From Sporosarcina sp. NCCP-2222 (lineage in GTDB: Bacteria; Bacillota; Bacilli; Bacillales_A; Planococcaceae), in NCBI RefSeq assembly GCF_023168145.1, contig NZ_BQYK01000006.1:70647-105567 (forward strand): a DNA stretch of 34,921 nucleotides. The letters run 5' to 3'. Of the stretch, positions 1 to 7,638 are shown in pieces. Both the position numbers and the translations under genes were made by a program. Below the pieces are notes generated by a model, which was not told the DNA's origin, ran no database searches, and saw only the letters and a program-made list of their open reading frames with translations. Within the stretch, counting starts at the first letter, position 1. Each line of letters starts with the position of its first letter.

Positions 1-484
1 TTTCAAGCGCTTCTCCAACCTTCTTTAAATCGGAAGTCAGATATGTAATGACCGTAGTCACCTGGTTCACTAAGTGATCGGCTTTTTCGATTGTCTCAAG
101 CAACGCCGCAATTCTGCGTTCCAGCTCATCCCGACGGACACGAAGCTGTTTTTCTTCCATGCGGTTAATCGATAACCTGACAAGCAAATCGTTTGCCACT
201 TCATAAGCTTGCCGCACTTCTTCCTCCGAATAATTAAGGAAATTCTTCGAAACGTCAGCGAGTCTTCTACGGGAATGACGAGTCATATCCTCTAAGTAGT
301 CACCTTCTGTTATTACCCGGGAAATATCCTCTTTGATAATAACAAGCTCTTTTCTCATTTCGTCGTAATTTTGACGACTCTGTTCGCTTATTGTGAATAT
401 GTCATTTTTTGACTGGTCCATCATATTTACCATATTATCAAAGATGGATTCCAATTTATGGATGTCTATTGCTTTTTCAGCCAA
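1..484 (-). CDS. degS: DegS-type sensor histidine kinase, N-terminal part (cut by window edge)
   Basis: About 161 N-terminal residues are visible; the rest lies before base 1. The reverse strand reads a soluble, strongly helical protein with no membrane segment, containing EQSRQNYDEM, TRHSRRRL, FLNYSEEEVRQAY and a long charged coiled coil ending in a TSDLKKVGEAL-like segment. This matches the cytoplasmic sensor domain of Bacillus DegS, the kinase that phosphorylates DegU to control exoenzymes, motility and competence. The kinase and ATPase domains are outside the window. The start chosen is TTG at 484, with an AGGAGGGG Shine-Dalgarno 7 bases upstream; the ATG just before it runs into an early stop. 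It diverges from the YigZ/YvyE gene, the same order as in B. subtilis (degS-yvyE), which supports the call. Confidence 0.88.
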   Translation of the reverse strand, partial: MAEKAIDIHKLESIFDNMVNMMDQSKNDIFTISEQSRQNYDEMRKELVIIKEDISRVITEGDYLEDMTRHSRRRLADVSKNFLNYSEEEVRQAYEVANDLLVRLSINRMEEKQLRVRRDELERRIAALLETIEKADHLVNQVTTVITYLTSDLKKVGEALE

Positions 485-631
485 TTCATCCCCTCCTGCT
501 CACAGCCTCTTCAATCTCGCCTAGTTAGTGATGTTGCAGTACTAATGAATTCCTTATACACTTTGTTTATTATATCATCATATTACTATATGCGTATTAA
601 AATTGTATTACAAATAGGAGGGGCACTGCAA
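485..631. promoter_or_regulatory. Divergent degS / yvyE promoter region
   Basis: A 147-bp AT-rich gap separates the two divergent genes. A minus-strand TATAAT (plus positions 569-574) could be the degS -10 box. On the plus strand, TTGTTT at 563-568 lies 18 bases before TATATG, a weak promoter match for yvyE. A strong AGGAGGGG at 617-624 serves the yvyE start. No operator was obvious. Confidence 0.3.
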
Positions 632-1264
632 ATGCGAGCTGACTATAGAACCGTTAAATTGTCTGGGGAAAGTGAAATCATCATACAAAAATCCAGATTT
701 CTTTCTTATATAAAGAGGGTAGAAACCGAGGAGGAAGCACTAGCCTTCATTCAAGAGATCAAAAAATTACATCATTCAGCTACCCACAACTGTTCGGCTT
801 ATCTCATCGGCGAACACGACCAGATCCAAAAAGCAAATGATGACGGCGAACCATCTGGCACAGCTGGTGTGCCAATGCTCGAAGTGCTAAAAAAACAAGG
901 ACTGAAAGATACGGCAGTCGTCGTTACCCGTTACTTTGGAGGGATCAAACTCGGCGGCGGCGGGCTGATTCGAGCGTATGGACGTGCAACGACGGAAGGA
1001 ATTGCAGCTACCGGCGTCGTGGAAAGACGACTCCATAAGGAAATGAAAATCTCGATAGATTACACATGGCTTGGAAAAGTCGAGAATGAAGCAAGACAAT
1101 CCCCCTACCCCCTTCATGATATTATGTACGGTGAATCGGTTGATATCCACATGTACGTGCCGGTAGCGGAGACGGAACGATTTGTCGAATGGATGACCGA
1201 ACTGACAAATGGGCAGGCACAAGTTCATCCGGTATCCGAATTATTCTTGGAGTTTGATGTCTAA
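632..1264 (+). CDS. yvyE: YigZ/YvyE family protein (IMPACT family)
   Basis: A 210-residue protein of normal family length. The N-terminal domain (about residues 1-125) has the family core: KSRFLSYI, HSATHNCSAYLIG, a DDGEPSGTAG motif and VTRYFGGIKLGGGGLIRAYG. The C-terminal ferredoxin-like domain follows (about 135-205). The family is related to eukaryotic IMPACT/Yih1 and binds RNA or ribosome-associated factors; its role in Bacillus is not settled. The open frame extends back to 458, but the start at 632 is chosen because AGGAGGGG lies 7 bases upstream and because the extra 58 residues lie over the divergent promoter and do not resemble the family. Its place between degS and an LCP ligase matches B. 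subtilis synteny. There is no clear terminator after it, so it may read into the next gene. Confidence 0.9.
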   Translation: MRADYRTVKLSGESEIIIQKSRFLSYIKRVETEEEALAFIQEIKKLHHSATHNCSAYLIGEHDQIQKANDDGEPSGTAGVPMLEVLKKQGLKDTAVVVTRYFGGIKLGGGGLIRAYGRATTEGIAATGVVERRLHKEMKISIDYTWLGKVENEARQSPYPLHDIMYGESVDIHMYVPVAETERFVEWMTELTNGQAQVHPVSELFLEFDV

Positions 1265-1292
1265 AGTGGTATACGTTAGAAGAATTTGATAG

Positions 1293-1298
1293 TATAAT
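1293..1298 (+). promoter_or_regulatory. Candidate -10 box for the LCP ligase gene
   Basis: A perfect TATAAT lies 195 bases upstream of the LCP gene. The hexamer 17 bases earlier (TATACG) is a poor -35, so the call rests on the -10 and on position. If used, it gives a leader of about 190 bases containing the imperfect direct repeat at 1397-1452. Confidence 0.3.
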
Positions 1299-1396
1299 GG
1301 TGAAAGTTGGCGTCTATTTGAATAGAGAGAGAACTTTATGGGCCAGGGGGCGTCATAATTGATAGATGCACATACTGAACAAATAATCTGCCGCAG

Positions 1397-1452
1397 GCAC
1401 TTCGTCTGTTGACCGGAATTGCCACGCACATCGTCTTGTACCGGCATTTTTT
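1397..1452. repeat. Imperfect tandem 29-base repeat in the leader of the LCP gene
   Basis: GCACTTCGTCTGTTGACCGG at 1397-1416 is followed by GCACATCGTCTTGTACCGG at 1426-1444, a period of 29 bases with two substitutions or indels. The similarity continues into GGAATTGCCAC versus GGCATTTTTTGTCAC. No known regulator site was recognised. Confidence 0.5.
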
Positions 1453-1492
1453 GTCACGAACGTTCTATGGCCGATTTTTGGAGGCACAATAA

Positions 1493-2545
1493 ATGAAAAG
1501 AAAAGATTTTAAGAAGATGAAAAAAAAGACGTCAAAAAAGCGTTTGGCCATTAAAGTTGCGTTACTGGTGACCTTTTCATCCCTTCTTATGGTTACTGCC
1601 TATGCACTGAATCTGCAGCAAAAGGCGCAGAAAGCCATTGAAGGAGCATATGAAGCAATTCCAGAAACACCGAAATCGGAAATCCGCGCTGAAGCGAAAG
1701 TCGAACCGGCAAGCGACAATGTTTCCATTATGCTTATCGGTGTTGATGATAGTGAAACGCGGGGACAAGGCGATGATAACAGCCGTTCGGATGCATTGCT
1801 CGTTGCCACTTTCAATCCGGAAGAGAAATCAGTGAAGCTGCTCAGCATTCCGCGAGACTCCTATGTATATATCCCAAAGGTCGATTATAAGGATAAAATC
1901 ACCCATGCCCACGCTTATGGCGGCACGCATGCAGCGATTGAAACAGTAGAAGAAATGCTGGATATCCCGATCGATTATTATGTCAAAATGAACTTTAATG
2001 CCTTTATTGAAGTGGTGGATGCACTAGGCGGCATCGATGTGGAAGTTCCATATGACCGTGTGGAGAAGGATGAATTTGATAAAAATTCAATTCAACTGAA
2101 AAAAGGAATGCAGCATTTGGATGGCCGTCACGCTCTTGCGCTTGCCCGTACTAGAAAAGCGGACAGCGATATCGAGCGCGGGAAACGCCAGCAAATGATC
2201 ATCCAAGCCATCCTGAAAGAAGCGGCATCACTTAAATCGGTTACTAAATACGGTGATGTCATCGAAGCGGTTGGTGACAATATGAAAACAAATATGACCT
2301 ACAATGAAATGACTTCCTTTATGGAATACGCAAAAGGCGGAATGCCTGATGTTGAGTCACTGACATTGAAAGGTTATGATGACTGGTCTACCGGCACTTA
2401 TTACTATAAGTTGGATGATCAGGATTTGCATACGATCCAACAAATATTGAAGTCCCACCTCGGTTTGATTCCTGATTCCTCAAAGTTAACGAATAATGAT
2501 ACAAATGTAGTCGGCACGGCCGATGAAAGCGACGTATCAGAATGA
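1493..2545 (+). CDS. tagV: LytR-CpsA-Psr (LCP) family wall-polymer ligase, TagTUV type
   Basis: A 350-residue type II membrane protein. It has a very basic N-terminus (KRKDFKKMKKKTSKK), one membrane helix at about 20-40, then an extracellular LCP domain at about 75-240. The residues expected to hold the polyprenyl pyrophosphate are present: SRSDALL (Asp100), SIPRDSYV (Arg121, Asp122) and ARTRKADSDIERGKRQQ. LCP enzymes move finished teichoic acid or secondary wall polymers from undecaprenyl pyrophosphate to peptidoglycan. The start has GGAGG about 12 bases upstream. The gene converges with tagO, which makes the lipid-linked first sugar. The order yvyE - LCP - tagO matches B. subtilis yvyE-tagV(yvhJ)-tagO, so TagV is the best guess among TagT/U/V; the paralogue assignment is by synteny only. 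The C-terminal ~30 residues are Asn/Asp/Ser-rich and probably disordered. Confidence 0.87.
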   Translation: MKRKDFKKMKKKTSKKRLAIKVALLVTFSSLLMVTAYALNLQQKAQKAIEGAYEAIPETPKSEIRAEAKVEPASDNVSIMLIGVDDSETRGQGDDNSRSDALLVATFNPEEKSVKLLSIPRDSYVYIPKVDYKDKITHAHAYGGTHAAIETVEEMLDIPIDYYVKMNFNAFIEVVDALGGIDVEVPYDRVEKDEFDKNSIQLKKGMQHLDGRHALALARTRKADSDIERGKRQQMIIQAILKEAASLKSVTKYGDVIEAVGDNMKTNMTYNEMTSFMEYAKGGMPDVESLTLKGYDDWSTGTYYYKLDDQDLHTIQQILKSHLGLIPDSSKLTNNDTNVVGTADESDVSE

Positions 2546-2549
2546 TACA

Positions 2550-2583
2550 AAAAGCTGCCCTCCTTTTGGAGTGGCAGCTTTTC
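2550..2583 (+). terminator. Rho-independent terminator after the LCP gene
   Basis: AAAAGCTGCC pairs with GGCAGCTTTT around a CTCC/GGAG inner stem, with a T-rich 3' side, immediately after the LCP stop codon. Confidence 0.85.
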
Positions 2584-2635
2584 TTTGGCGTTTCAGCAAC
2601 ATTCTGTTCGCTTTCTTCCCAAACAAGTGAAGCTA

Positions 2636-2693
2636 AGTAAAAACTCCGGAAACGGGTTTTCCTGAAGGAAGGCCCATTGCCGGAGTTTTTACT
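2636..2693 (-). terminator. Stem-loop terminator after tagO
   Basis: The 14-base arms AGTAAAAACTCCGG (2636-2649) and CCGGAGTTTTTACT (2680-2693) are perfectly complementary, with a 30-base loop that itself has GGGTTTTCC/GGAAGGCCC pairing. It sits just past the tagO stop on the minus strand. The U-run is inside the 3' arm. Confidence 0.7.
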
Positions 2694-2694
2694 G

Positions 2695-3750
2695 TTATTT
2701 TCCTATCATACGGACCAGGTTCAACAAAGGACGATAATTCGTTCCTGCCAACCCGATAATTTCAACAAACAATTCGATCGCGATCAACATGACTGCGATG
2801 AGCACAATGGCTCCCCATACTGTCGCTTGCGAGAACAACACTGCAGCGACACCAAAAAGAATAGCTAGTCCATAGATGATCAGAACCGTTTGGCGATGAG
2901 AGAATCCGGCACGCAATAAACAATGGTGCAAGTGCGATTTATCCGCAGCCGTAATCGACTGCTTCATGCGGATCCTTCTGACGATCGCAAAGAATGTATC
3001 CGAAATCGGAACACCGAGCATAATGATTGGAATGATTAATGATACAACTGTTACGTTTTTGAATCCTAGCATCGCCAGGACGGAAATCATATAACCCAGG
3101 AACAGAGCTCCCGTGTCTCCCATGAATATTTTCGCGGGATGAAAGTTGAAGAAAAGGAAGCCTAGTGAACTGGCCGCAAGCAATGACGCGGTCGCAATAA
3201 CGTAGACATCTCCCATGATGACTGCCATGACTGTGATGGAAATGAGTGCAATGGTGGAAACACCAGCGGCCAAACCATCGAGGCCGTCAATTAAGTTAAT
3301 GGCATTCGTGATGCCGATAATCCAAATGATCGTAATGGGAATACTGAAATACCCAAAGTCTAATTGTCCAAAGAATGGCAGGTTGACAAAATCGATTTGC
3401 AATCCGCCCCACATTACAACAACAAGTGCTGCTGCCAGCTGTCCTACCAATTTCGCTTTTGCGGTAATTTCCAACATGTCATCCAAAAAACCAGTTGCGA
3501 TAATCAGGAATGCACCGACAATGATGCCCGCCGTATTATACGTCGCATCCGGATCTTCTGGTCGTAGAATAAGGTAGCCGATCATGAACGCACCAAAAAT
3601 GGCAAGTCCGCCAATACGTGGCATGATCTGCGCATGGACCTTCCGGTAGTTTGGCCGGTCAACCGCTCCAATCCTGAACGCGAATTTAATAACAAGTGGA
3701 GTTAGTATGATAGAAGCTACAAACGCAGCGGCCATAGCAAGGAATAGCAT
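2695..3750 (-). CDS. tagO: Undecaprenyl-phosphate GlcNAc-1-phosphate transferase (TagO/WecA)
   Basis: A 351-residue polytopic membrane enzyme (about 10-11 helices) of the MraY/WecA superfamily. It transfers a HexNAc-1-phosphate, normally GlcNAc, from the UDP-sugar to undecaprenyl phosphate, the committed first step of wall teichoic acid or secondary wall polymer synthesis. Visible motifs: VDRPNYRKVH and PRIGGLAIF near the N-terminus, the Mg-binding FLDDMLE (Asp90, Asp91), NAINLIDGLDGLAAG (about 149-163), FMGDTGALFLG, and the WecA/TagO His motif KSHLHHCLLRAG. The frame extends to a TTG at 3765, but that TTG lies in the GGGGAGG Shine-Dalgarno. The ATG at 3750, 7 bases after it, is the likely start and gives the family N-terminus. 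It converges with the LCP ligase. Confidence 0.93.
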   Translation of the reverse strand: MLFLAMAAAFVASIILTPLVIKFAFRIGAVDRPNYRKVHAQIMPRIGGLAIFGAFMIGYLILRPEDPDATYNTAGIIVGAFLIIATGFLDDMLEITAKAKLVGQLAAALVVVMWGGLQIDFVNLPFFGQLDFGYFSIPITIIWIIGITNAINLIDGLDGLAAGVSTIALISITVMAVIMGDVYVIATASLLAASSLGFLFFNFHPAKIFMGDTGALFLGYMISVLAMLGFKNVTVVSLIIPIIMLGVPISDTFFAIVRRIRMKQSITAADKSHLHHCLLRAGFSHRQTVLIIYGLAILFGVAAVLFSQATVWGAIVLIAVMLIAIELFVEIIGLAGTNYRPLLNLVRMIGK

Positions 3751-3792
3751 GTCTTTCCTCCCCAAGAAACAATAATTTACTTAGCCAACAGT

Positions 3793-3798
3793 ATTATA
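3793..3798 (-). promoter_or_regulatory. Candidate -10 box for tagO
   Basis: TATAAT on the minus strand lies about 43 bases upstream of the tagO start. No good -35 is visible at 16-18 bases. The rest of the 236-base gap to secA2 is AT-rich and contains a small CGCCA-N10-TGGCG hairpin near 3863-3882. Confidence 0.35.
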
Positions 3799-3986
3799 AC
3801 ACGGTTGGTTCCGGAAATCACCCAAAGTTGCTAACTAAAACTAGTATACCCCCTTTCTCGCCAAATAACTCCTGGCGACTTTCTATAATTATACAATTAT
3901 CTGCTTCCAGTAGTCTTTTAACTTATTGTTTGATAAAATAGAACCGTATCCTTGTAGAAGGAGCATTATAAAGGAGCGTTCATTTT

Positions 3987-6353
3987 ATGCTATCACTATT
4001 CAAACGTTCAAATCAAACGAGCGAAAGGCAACTGAAGAAATATCGTAAAGTTGTCCAGGATATAAATAATTTAGAATCCAAATATGTAACATTGACAGAT
4101 GAAGAACTGGCACATATGACAGAAGTTTTCAAAAGCCGCTTAGAAGCGGGTGAAACCGTTCAAGCCATTATCCCAGACGCTTTCGCTGTGGTGCGTGAAG
4201 CCTCCAAACGGATATTAGGCATGCGCCATTTCGATGTGCAGCTCATCGGCGGCATGGTCCTCACTGAGGGAAATATTGCAGAGATGCCAACAGGAGAAGG
4301 TAAAACATTGGTCGCTTCACTTCCCTCCTATGTGCGTGCACTTGAAGGCAAAGGCGTTCATGTCATTACAGTAAACGATTACCTGGCCCGGCGGGATTTC
4401 GAGCAAATCGGCCAAATTCACCGTTTCCTCGGGCTCACTGTCGGCCTGAATGTCCCGATGATGCAAGGACCTGCAAAAAAGAATGCTTACGAAGCCGACA
4501 TTACATATGGAGTCGGAACGGAGTTCGGATTCGACTATCTCCGGGATAATATGGTACAGCACGTTTCACAAAAAGTGCAGCGCCCCTACCATTTCGCCAT
4601 TATTGATGAAGTCGACAGCGTACTGATTGATGAAGCGAAAACGCCGCTGATTGTGGCAGGAAAGATGCAGGCTGATCCTGATTTGCATCATATCGCTGCA
4701 ATGCTCGCCAAACGTTTCAAAAAGGGCGTCGATTTTGATTTCGACGATGAAACAAAAGCGACTTCTCTAACAGAGACGGGCATTGAGAAGGTAGAAAAAG
4801 CATTTGGCATCGACAATCTATATGATTTGGAACATCAGACTCTCTACCATTATATGATTCAGGCAGTTCGTGCCCACGTCATCTTTAAACGCGATGTGGA
4901 TTATATCGTGAAGGAAGACAAAGTGGAACTGGTCGATATGTTCACCGGCCGCATAATGGAGGGCAGAACCCTTTCCGACGGTCTCCATCAAGCGATCGAG
5001 GCGAAAGAAGGATTGCCGATCACTGATGAAAACAAGGCCCAGGCACAAATAACGATCCAGAACTATTTCCGGATGTACCCGAATCTAAGCGGCATGACAG
5101 GAACGGCGAAAACTCAGGAGAAGGAATTCCGTGAAGTATACAACATGGAAGTCATCCAGATCCCGACAAACCGTCCGCGCGCCCGTATTGATTCCCCGGA
5201 TAAAGTCTATGAAACTATTGAACAGAAATATGAAGCGGTAGCCAAGGAAGTTGCAAAGCGCAATCAGACCGGACAACCCGTCCTGGTCGGAACGACTTCC
5301 ATCCTCCAATCAGAAAAAGTTGCCGAGTACTTGGATAAATATAAACTGAACTATCATCTATTGAATGCGAAAAGTGTTGAGCAGGAAGTTGATTTAATTT
5401 CCCAGGCAGGCCAGCCGGGACACGTTACAGTGGCAACAAACATGGCTGGTCGCGGTACCGACATTATGCTCGGCGAAGGCGTACAGGAACTCGGCGGATT
5501 ATTCGTACTCGGTACGGAAAAGCATGAAAGTCGCCGTGTTGACAATCAATTGCGCGGCCGATCCGGACGCCAAGGCGACCGTGGAGAAAGCCAATTCTTC
5601 CTTTCATTAGAAGACGACATGTTCAAACGCTTTGCGAAGGATGATTTGGAGAAATTCCTGAAGAAGGTCAAAACCGATGAGGAAGGCCTTATCCAGAACC
5701 CTGAAGTGAATGAATTGACGGAACGTACGCAGCGGATTGTCGAAGGCGCCCACTTCTCCATGCGGGAATACAACCTAAAGCTCGATGATGTCATTAACGA
5801 CCAGCGTGGCGTCTTGTATTCACTCCGTGACAAAGTACTAGAAAGAACCGATTTGTTCGATCAATTGAAGAAGATGATGTCGGAAGCGATTGAATTTGTC
5901 ATCTACGATAGCTGCCCTGAAAACGAAACACCGGATATGTGGGATTTTGAGCGGATTGAACGTACAATGAACGGACTTCTGCTGGAGCCTGTCATATTGA
6001 ACCGTTCCTATGAACGTGTTTCGGATATTTTAAAAGCTTATGAAGCACCGGTAGAACAGCTATTTGACTATCTGGATTCATTCGCAGAGAACGAACAGGT
6101 CAACGAAATCATCCCTCAGGTGATGCTCGGCCATATCGATTCCATGTGGGTGAAGCATCTTGACGTTATGTCCCGTCTAAAGGAAGGGATCGGCTTACGT
6201 TCGTACGGCCAGGAAGATCCGATGCGTATTTACCAGCGGGAAGGCTTGCAGTTGTTCGCTAAGCATTACCAGAAGCTGCGACGGAACATCGCATCCGAAG
6301 TCATCGGCTTTATGAAGCTCATTTCACAACAACAGGAGGCCCAATCATTATGA
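3987..6353 (+). CDS. secA2: Accessory Sec translocase ATPase SecA2
   Basis: A 788-residue SecA motor. Walker A is MPTGEGKT (about 100-107), Walker B/DEVD is IIDEVDSVLIDEA (about 205-216), and NBD2 has VGTTSILQSEKVAEYL, ATNMAGRGTDIMLGEG and NQLRGRSGRQGD. The preprotein cross-linking domain sits between, and the helical wing/scaffold follows (IDSMWVKHLDVMSRLKEGIGLRSYGQEDP). It is shorter than housekeeping SecA (about 840) and lacks the C-terminal zinc-binding Cys/His tail, ending FMKLISQQQEAQSL. That feature and the downstream gene identify SecA2, which powers export of a limited set of proteins through SecYEG. In B. anthracis the pair exports S-layer proteins Sap and EA1. The start has AAAGGAGCG upstream. 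The stop overlaps the next start by four bases (ATGA), so the two genes are translationally coupled. Confidence 0.93.
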   Translation: MLSLFKRSNQTSERQLKKYRKVVQDINNLESKYVTLTDEELAHMTEVFKSRLEAGETVQAIIPDAFAVVREASKRILGMRHFDVQLIGGMVLTEGNIAEMPTGEGKTLVASLPSYVRALEGKGVHVITVNDYLARRDFEQIGQIHRFLGLTVGLNVPMMQGPAKKNAYEADITYGVGTEFGFDYLRDNMVQHVSQKVQRPYHFAIIDEVDSVLIDEAKTPLIVAGKMQADPDLHHIAAMLAKRFKKGVDFDFDDETKATSLTETGIEKVEKAFGIDNLYDLEHQTLYHYMIQAVRAHVIFKRDVDYIVKEDKVELVDMFTGRIMEGRTLSDGLHQAIEAKEGLPITDENKAQAQITIQNYFRMYPNLSGMTGTAKTQEKEFREVYNMEVIQIPTNRPRARIDSPDKVYETIEQKYEAVAKEVAKRNQTGQPVLVGTTSILQSEKVAEYLDKYKLNYHLLNAKSVEQEVDLISQAGQPGHVTVATNMAGRGTDIMLGEGVQELGGLFVLGTEKHESRRVDNQLRGRSGRQGDRGESQFFLSLEDDMFKRFAKDDLEKFLKKVKTDEEGLIQNPEVNELTERTQRIVEGAHFSMREYNLKLDDVINDQRGVLYSLRDKVLERTDLFDQLKKMMSEAIEFVIYDSCPENETPDMWDFERIERTMNGLLLEPVILNRSYERVSDILKAYEAPVEQLFDYLDSFAENEQVNEIIPQVMLGHIDSMWVKHLDVMSRLKEGIGLRSYGQEDPMRIYQREGLQLFAKHYQKLRRNIASEVIGFMKLISQQQEAQSL

Positions 6354-7243
6354 AACTCTTATCGTTATTCAAGAAAACCGACAAAACAGGTTCCGATAGC
6401 ACAATCGACTCGAATGAGATTTTAGAAGGCGCTGCCCGTTCAGAAGGCACAGATGCAGTGGAGACAGTACTCTCCCTGCATCCGCAATGGACGCTTTCCC
6501 AGGAGCAGGAATACGTATTCCGCTTCCTTGCAAATGAATTGGAACCATTGAAGCCGAACCAAATCTCCCTCTCCGGGATCGATATCGACGTGGAGCCTGC
6601 TAACGGCAGCTGGCTCGTCAAATCATTTTTCCGTTCATCACTCGATCAAACGATCACAGTCGGCTCCGTGGAGCTCATGCTGCTAGATGCAGAAGGAAAA
6701 ACACTCGCATCCCAAGAATTTGATTTGAACGAACTCGGAGACATTCCTGGACGCAGTGCGCGACCATGGGTATTCGTCTTCACGAAAGACAATATTTTTG
6801 CAGACGCGCCGCCAGCTGAAAACTGGAAGCTCGCTTTCAATGTACAATCCATGGTTCCACATAAATTGGAATTGGAGCAAGCATGGGAAGACGGCCTGTC
6901 TCAAGAACAAAAAGACGCATTGGCGAAAGTCGTCGAAAACATGCCAAAACTAAAGCCGCGCGAAGTCAACTTTGCCGGATTCCAAGTGAAAATTCAAGAT
7001 GACGGCAGCATCGCTGCTTCCATCTTCATCCGCAACGGTCATTCCAAGCAGATCAACATCGAAAAACTTCCGCTTGAACTCGTCGATGCAACTGGCGAAA
7101 TCGTCGCCCGCGGTTCTTTCAACCTCGGACCACTATCTGTCAAAGCCAACACATCTAAACCATGGACGTTCATCTATCCAAAAGAAATGGTTTTAAAAGA
7201 AGACCCCGATTTCTCCCGTTGGACGATCCGGGTACCTCAATAA
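6350..7243 (+). CDS. slaP: Accessory Sec system S-layer assembly protein (SLAP-domain repeats)
   Basis: A 297-residue hydrophilic protein with no signal peptide or membrane helix. It contains two similar domains of about 110 residues (about 40-145 and 165-290). Both share the pattern W-x-LSxEQ...LxPLKP/KLKPxxxxxxGxxxxx...GS-motif...SARPWVFVF or TSKPWTFIYP near the end. This matches the SLAP-type proteins encoded beside secA2 in Bacillus and relatives, where B. anthracis SlaP is needed with SecA2 for S-layer protein secretion. The start overlaps the secA2 stop (ATGA), and a strong terminator follows, making a two-gene operon. The N-terminus (MKLLSLFKK) resembles that of SecA2 (MLSLFKRS). No S-layer gene lies directly next to it, but three SLH proteins are about 20 kb downstream. 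The name slaP is by family and context. Confidence 0.83.
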   Translation: MKLLSLFKKTDKTGSDSTIDSNEILEGAARSEGTDAVETVLSLHPQWTLSQEQEYVFRFLANELEPLKPNQISLSGIDIDVEPANGSWLVKSFFRSSLDQTITVGSVELMLLDAEGKTLASQEFDLNELGDIPGRSARPWVFVFTKDNIFADAPPAENWKLAFNVQSMVPHKLELEQAWEDGLSQEQKDALAKVVENMPKLKPREVNFAGFQVKIQDDGSIAASIFIRNGHSKQINIEKLPLELVDATGEIVARGSFNLGPLSVKANTSKPWTFIYPKEMVLKEDPDFSRWTIRVPQ

Positions 7244-7254
7244 GACATAATCCA

Positions 7255-7290
7255 CCACACCAATCGAAATGCGATTGGTGTGGTTTTTTA
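7255..7290 (+). terminator. Strong terminator of the secA2 operon
   Basis: CCACACCAATCG (7255-7266) and CGATTGGTGTGG (7272-7283) form a perfect 12-bp stem with a 5-base loop, followed by TTTTTTATT. Confidence 0.95.
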
Positions 7291-7350
7291 TTGAGAGATG
7301 GAGGCGCTAATGAAGACTTGTGTACATTTTGAGGACTAAGCAAGGTAGGA

Positions 7351-7575
7351 TACGTGTAGTCGCGGGATTTTACGAGCGCTTCGCTAACAGATACGAGTGG
7401 TCGCAGAAATATACGAGCGCTTCCCAAACCGATACGAGCGGTCGCAGAGATATACGAGTGCTTCTCAAACAGATACGAGCGGTCGCAGAGATATACGAGC
7501 GCTTCCCAAACCGATACGAGTGGTCACGGGATTATACGAGCACTTCACAAACGGATACGAGTGCTTCCCCTTCTC
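7351..7575. repeat. Phased tandem array of TACGAG half-units, alternating 20 and 21 bp (41-bp unit)
   Basis: Eleven TACGAG-type half-units start at 7351 (degenerate TACGTG), 7371, 7392, 7412, 7433, 7453, 7474, 7494, 7515, 7535 and 7556. The spacing is 20, 21, 20, 21 throughout. Two kinds alternate: A (21 bp) TACGAGCGCTTCCCAAACCG-like and B (20 bp) TACGAGCGGTCGCAGAGATA-like; the last is a truncated A. The mean period is 20.5 bp, about two helical turns. The repeats lack stops in two frames, giving apparent peptides of the YERFPNRYE kind, but there is no Shine-Dalgarno or protein character, so I do not call a gene. The array fills the gap of about 300 bases between the convergent secA2 operon and the NlpC/P60 gene, exactly between their terminators. 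Confidence 0.92.
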
Positions 7576-7585
7576 CGAGACATAA

Positions 7586-7623
7586 TTAAAAACAGCAGCC
7601 GCCCAATGATGGGTGCTGCTGTT
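7586..7623 (-). terminator. Terminator of the NlpC/P60 gene
   Basis: AACAGCAGC (7591-7599) and GCTGCTGTT (7615-7623) pair with an inner CCCA/TGGG stem. On the minus strand the hairpin is followed by TTTTTAATT. Confidence 0.85.
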
Positions 7624-7638
7624 GTGTTATCAATATGA

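Noticed and set aside
1241..1447. 68-codon minus-strand frame between yvyE and the LCP gene
   Set aside because: It overlaps the 3' end of yvyE and the candidate promoter, with no ribosome site or recognisable protein character.
7351..7575. CRISPR array
   Set aside because: The units are tandem with no unique spacers between them, and no cas gene is in the window.
7320..7589. Open frames over the tandem array encoding YERFPNRYE-like repeats
   Set aside because: Two frames are open over the same repeat because the unit lacks stops. There is no Shine-Dalgarno or signal, and the regular 20/21-bp spacing is not a multiple of three per half-unit, so the DNA pattern rather than a protein is being kept.
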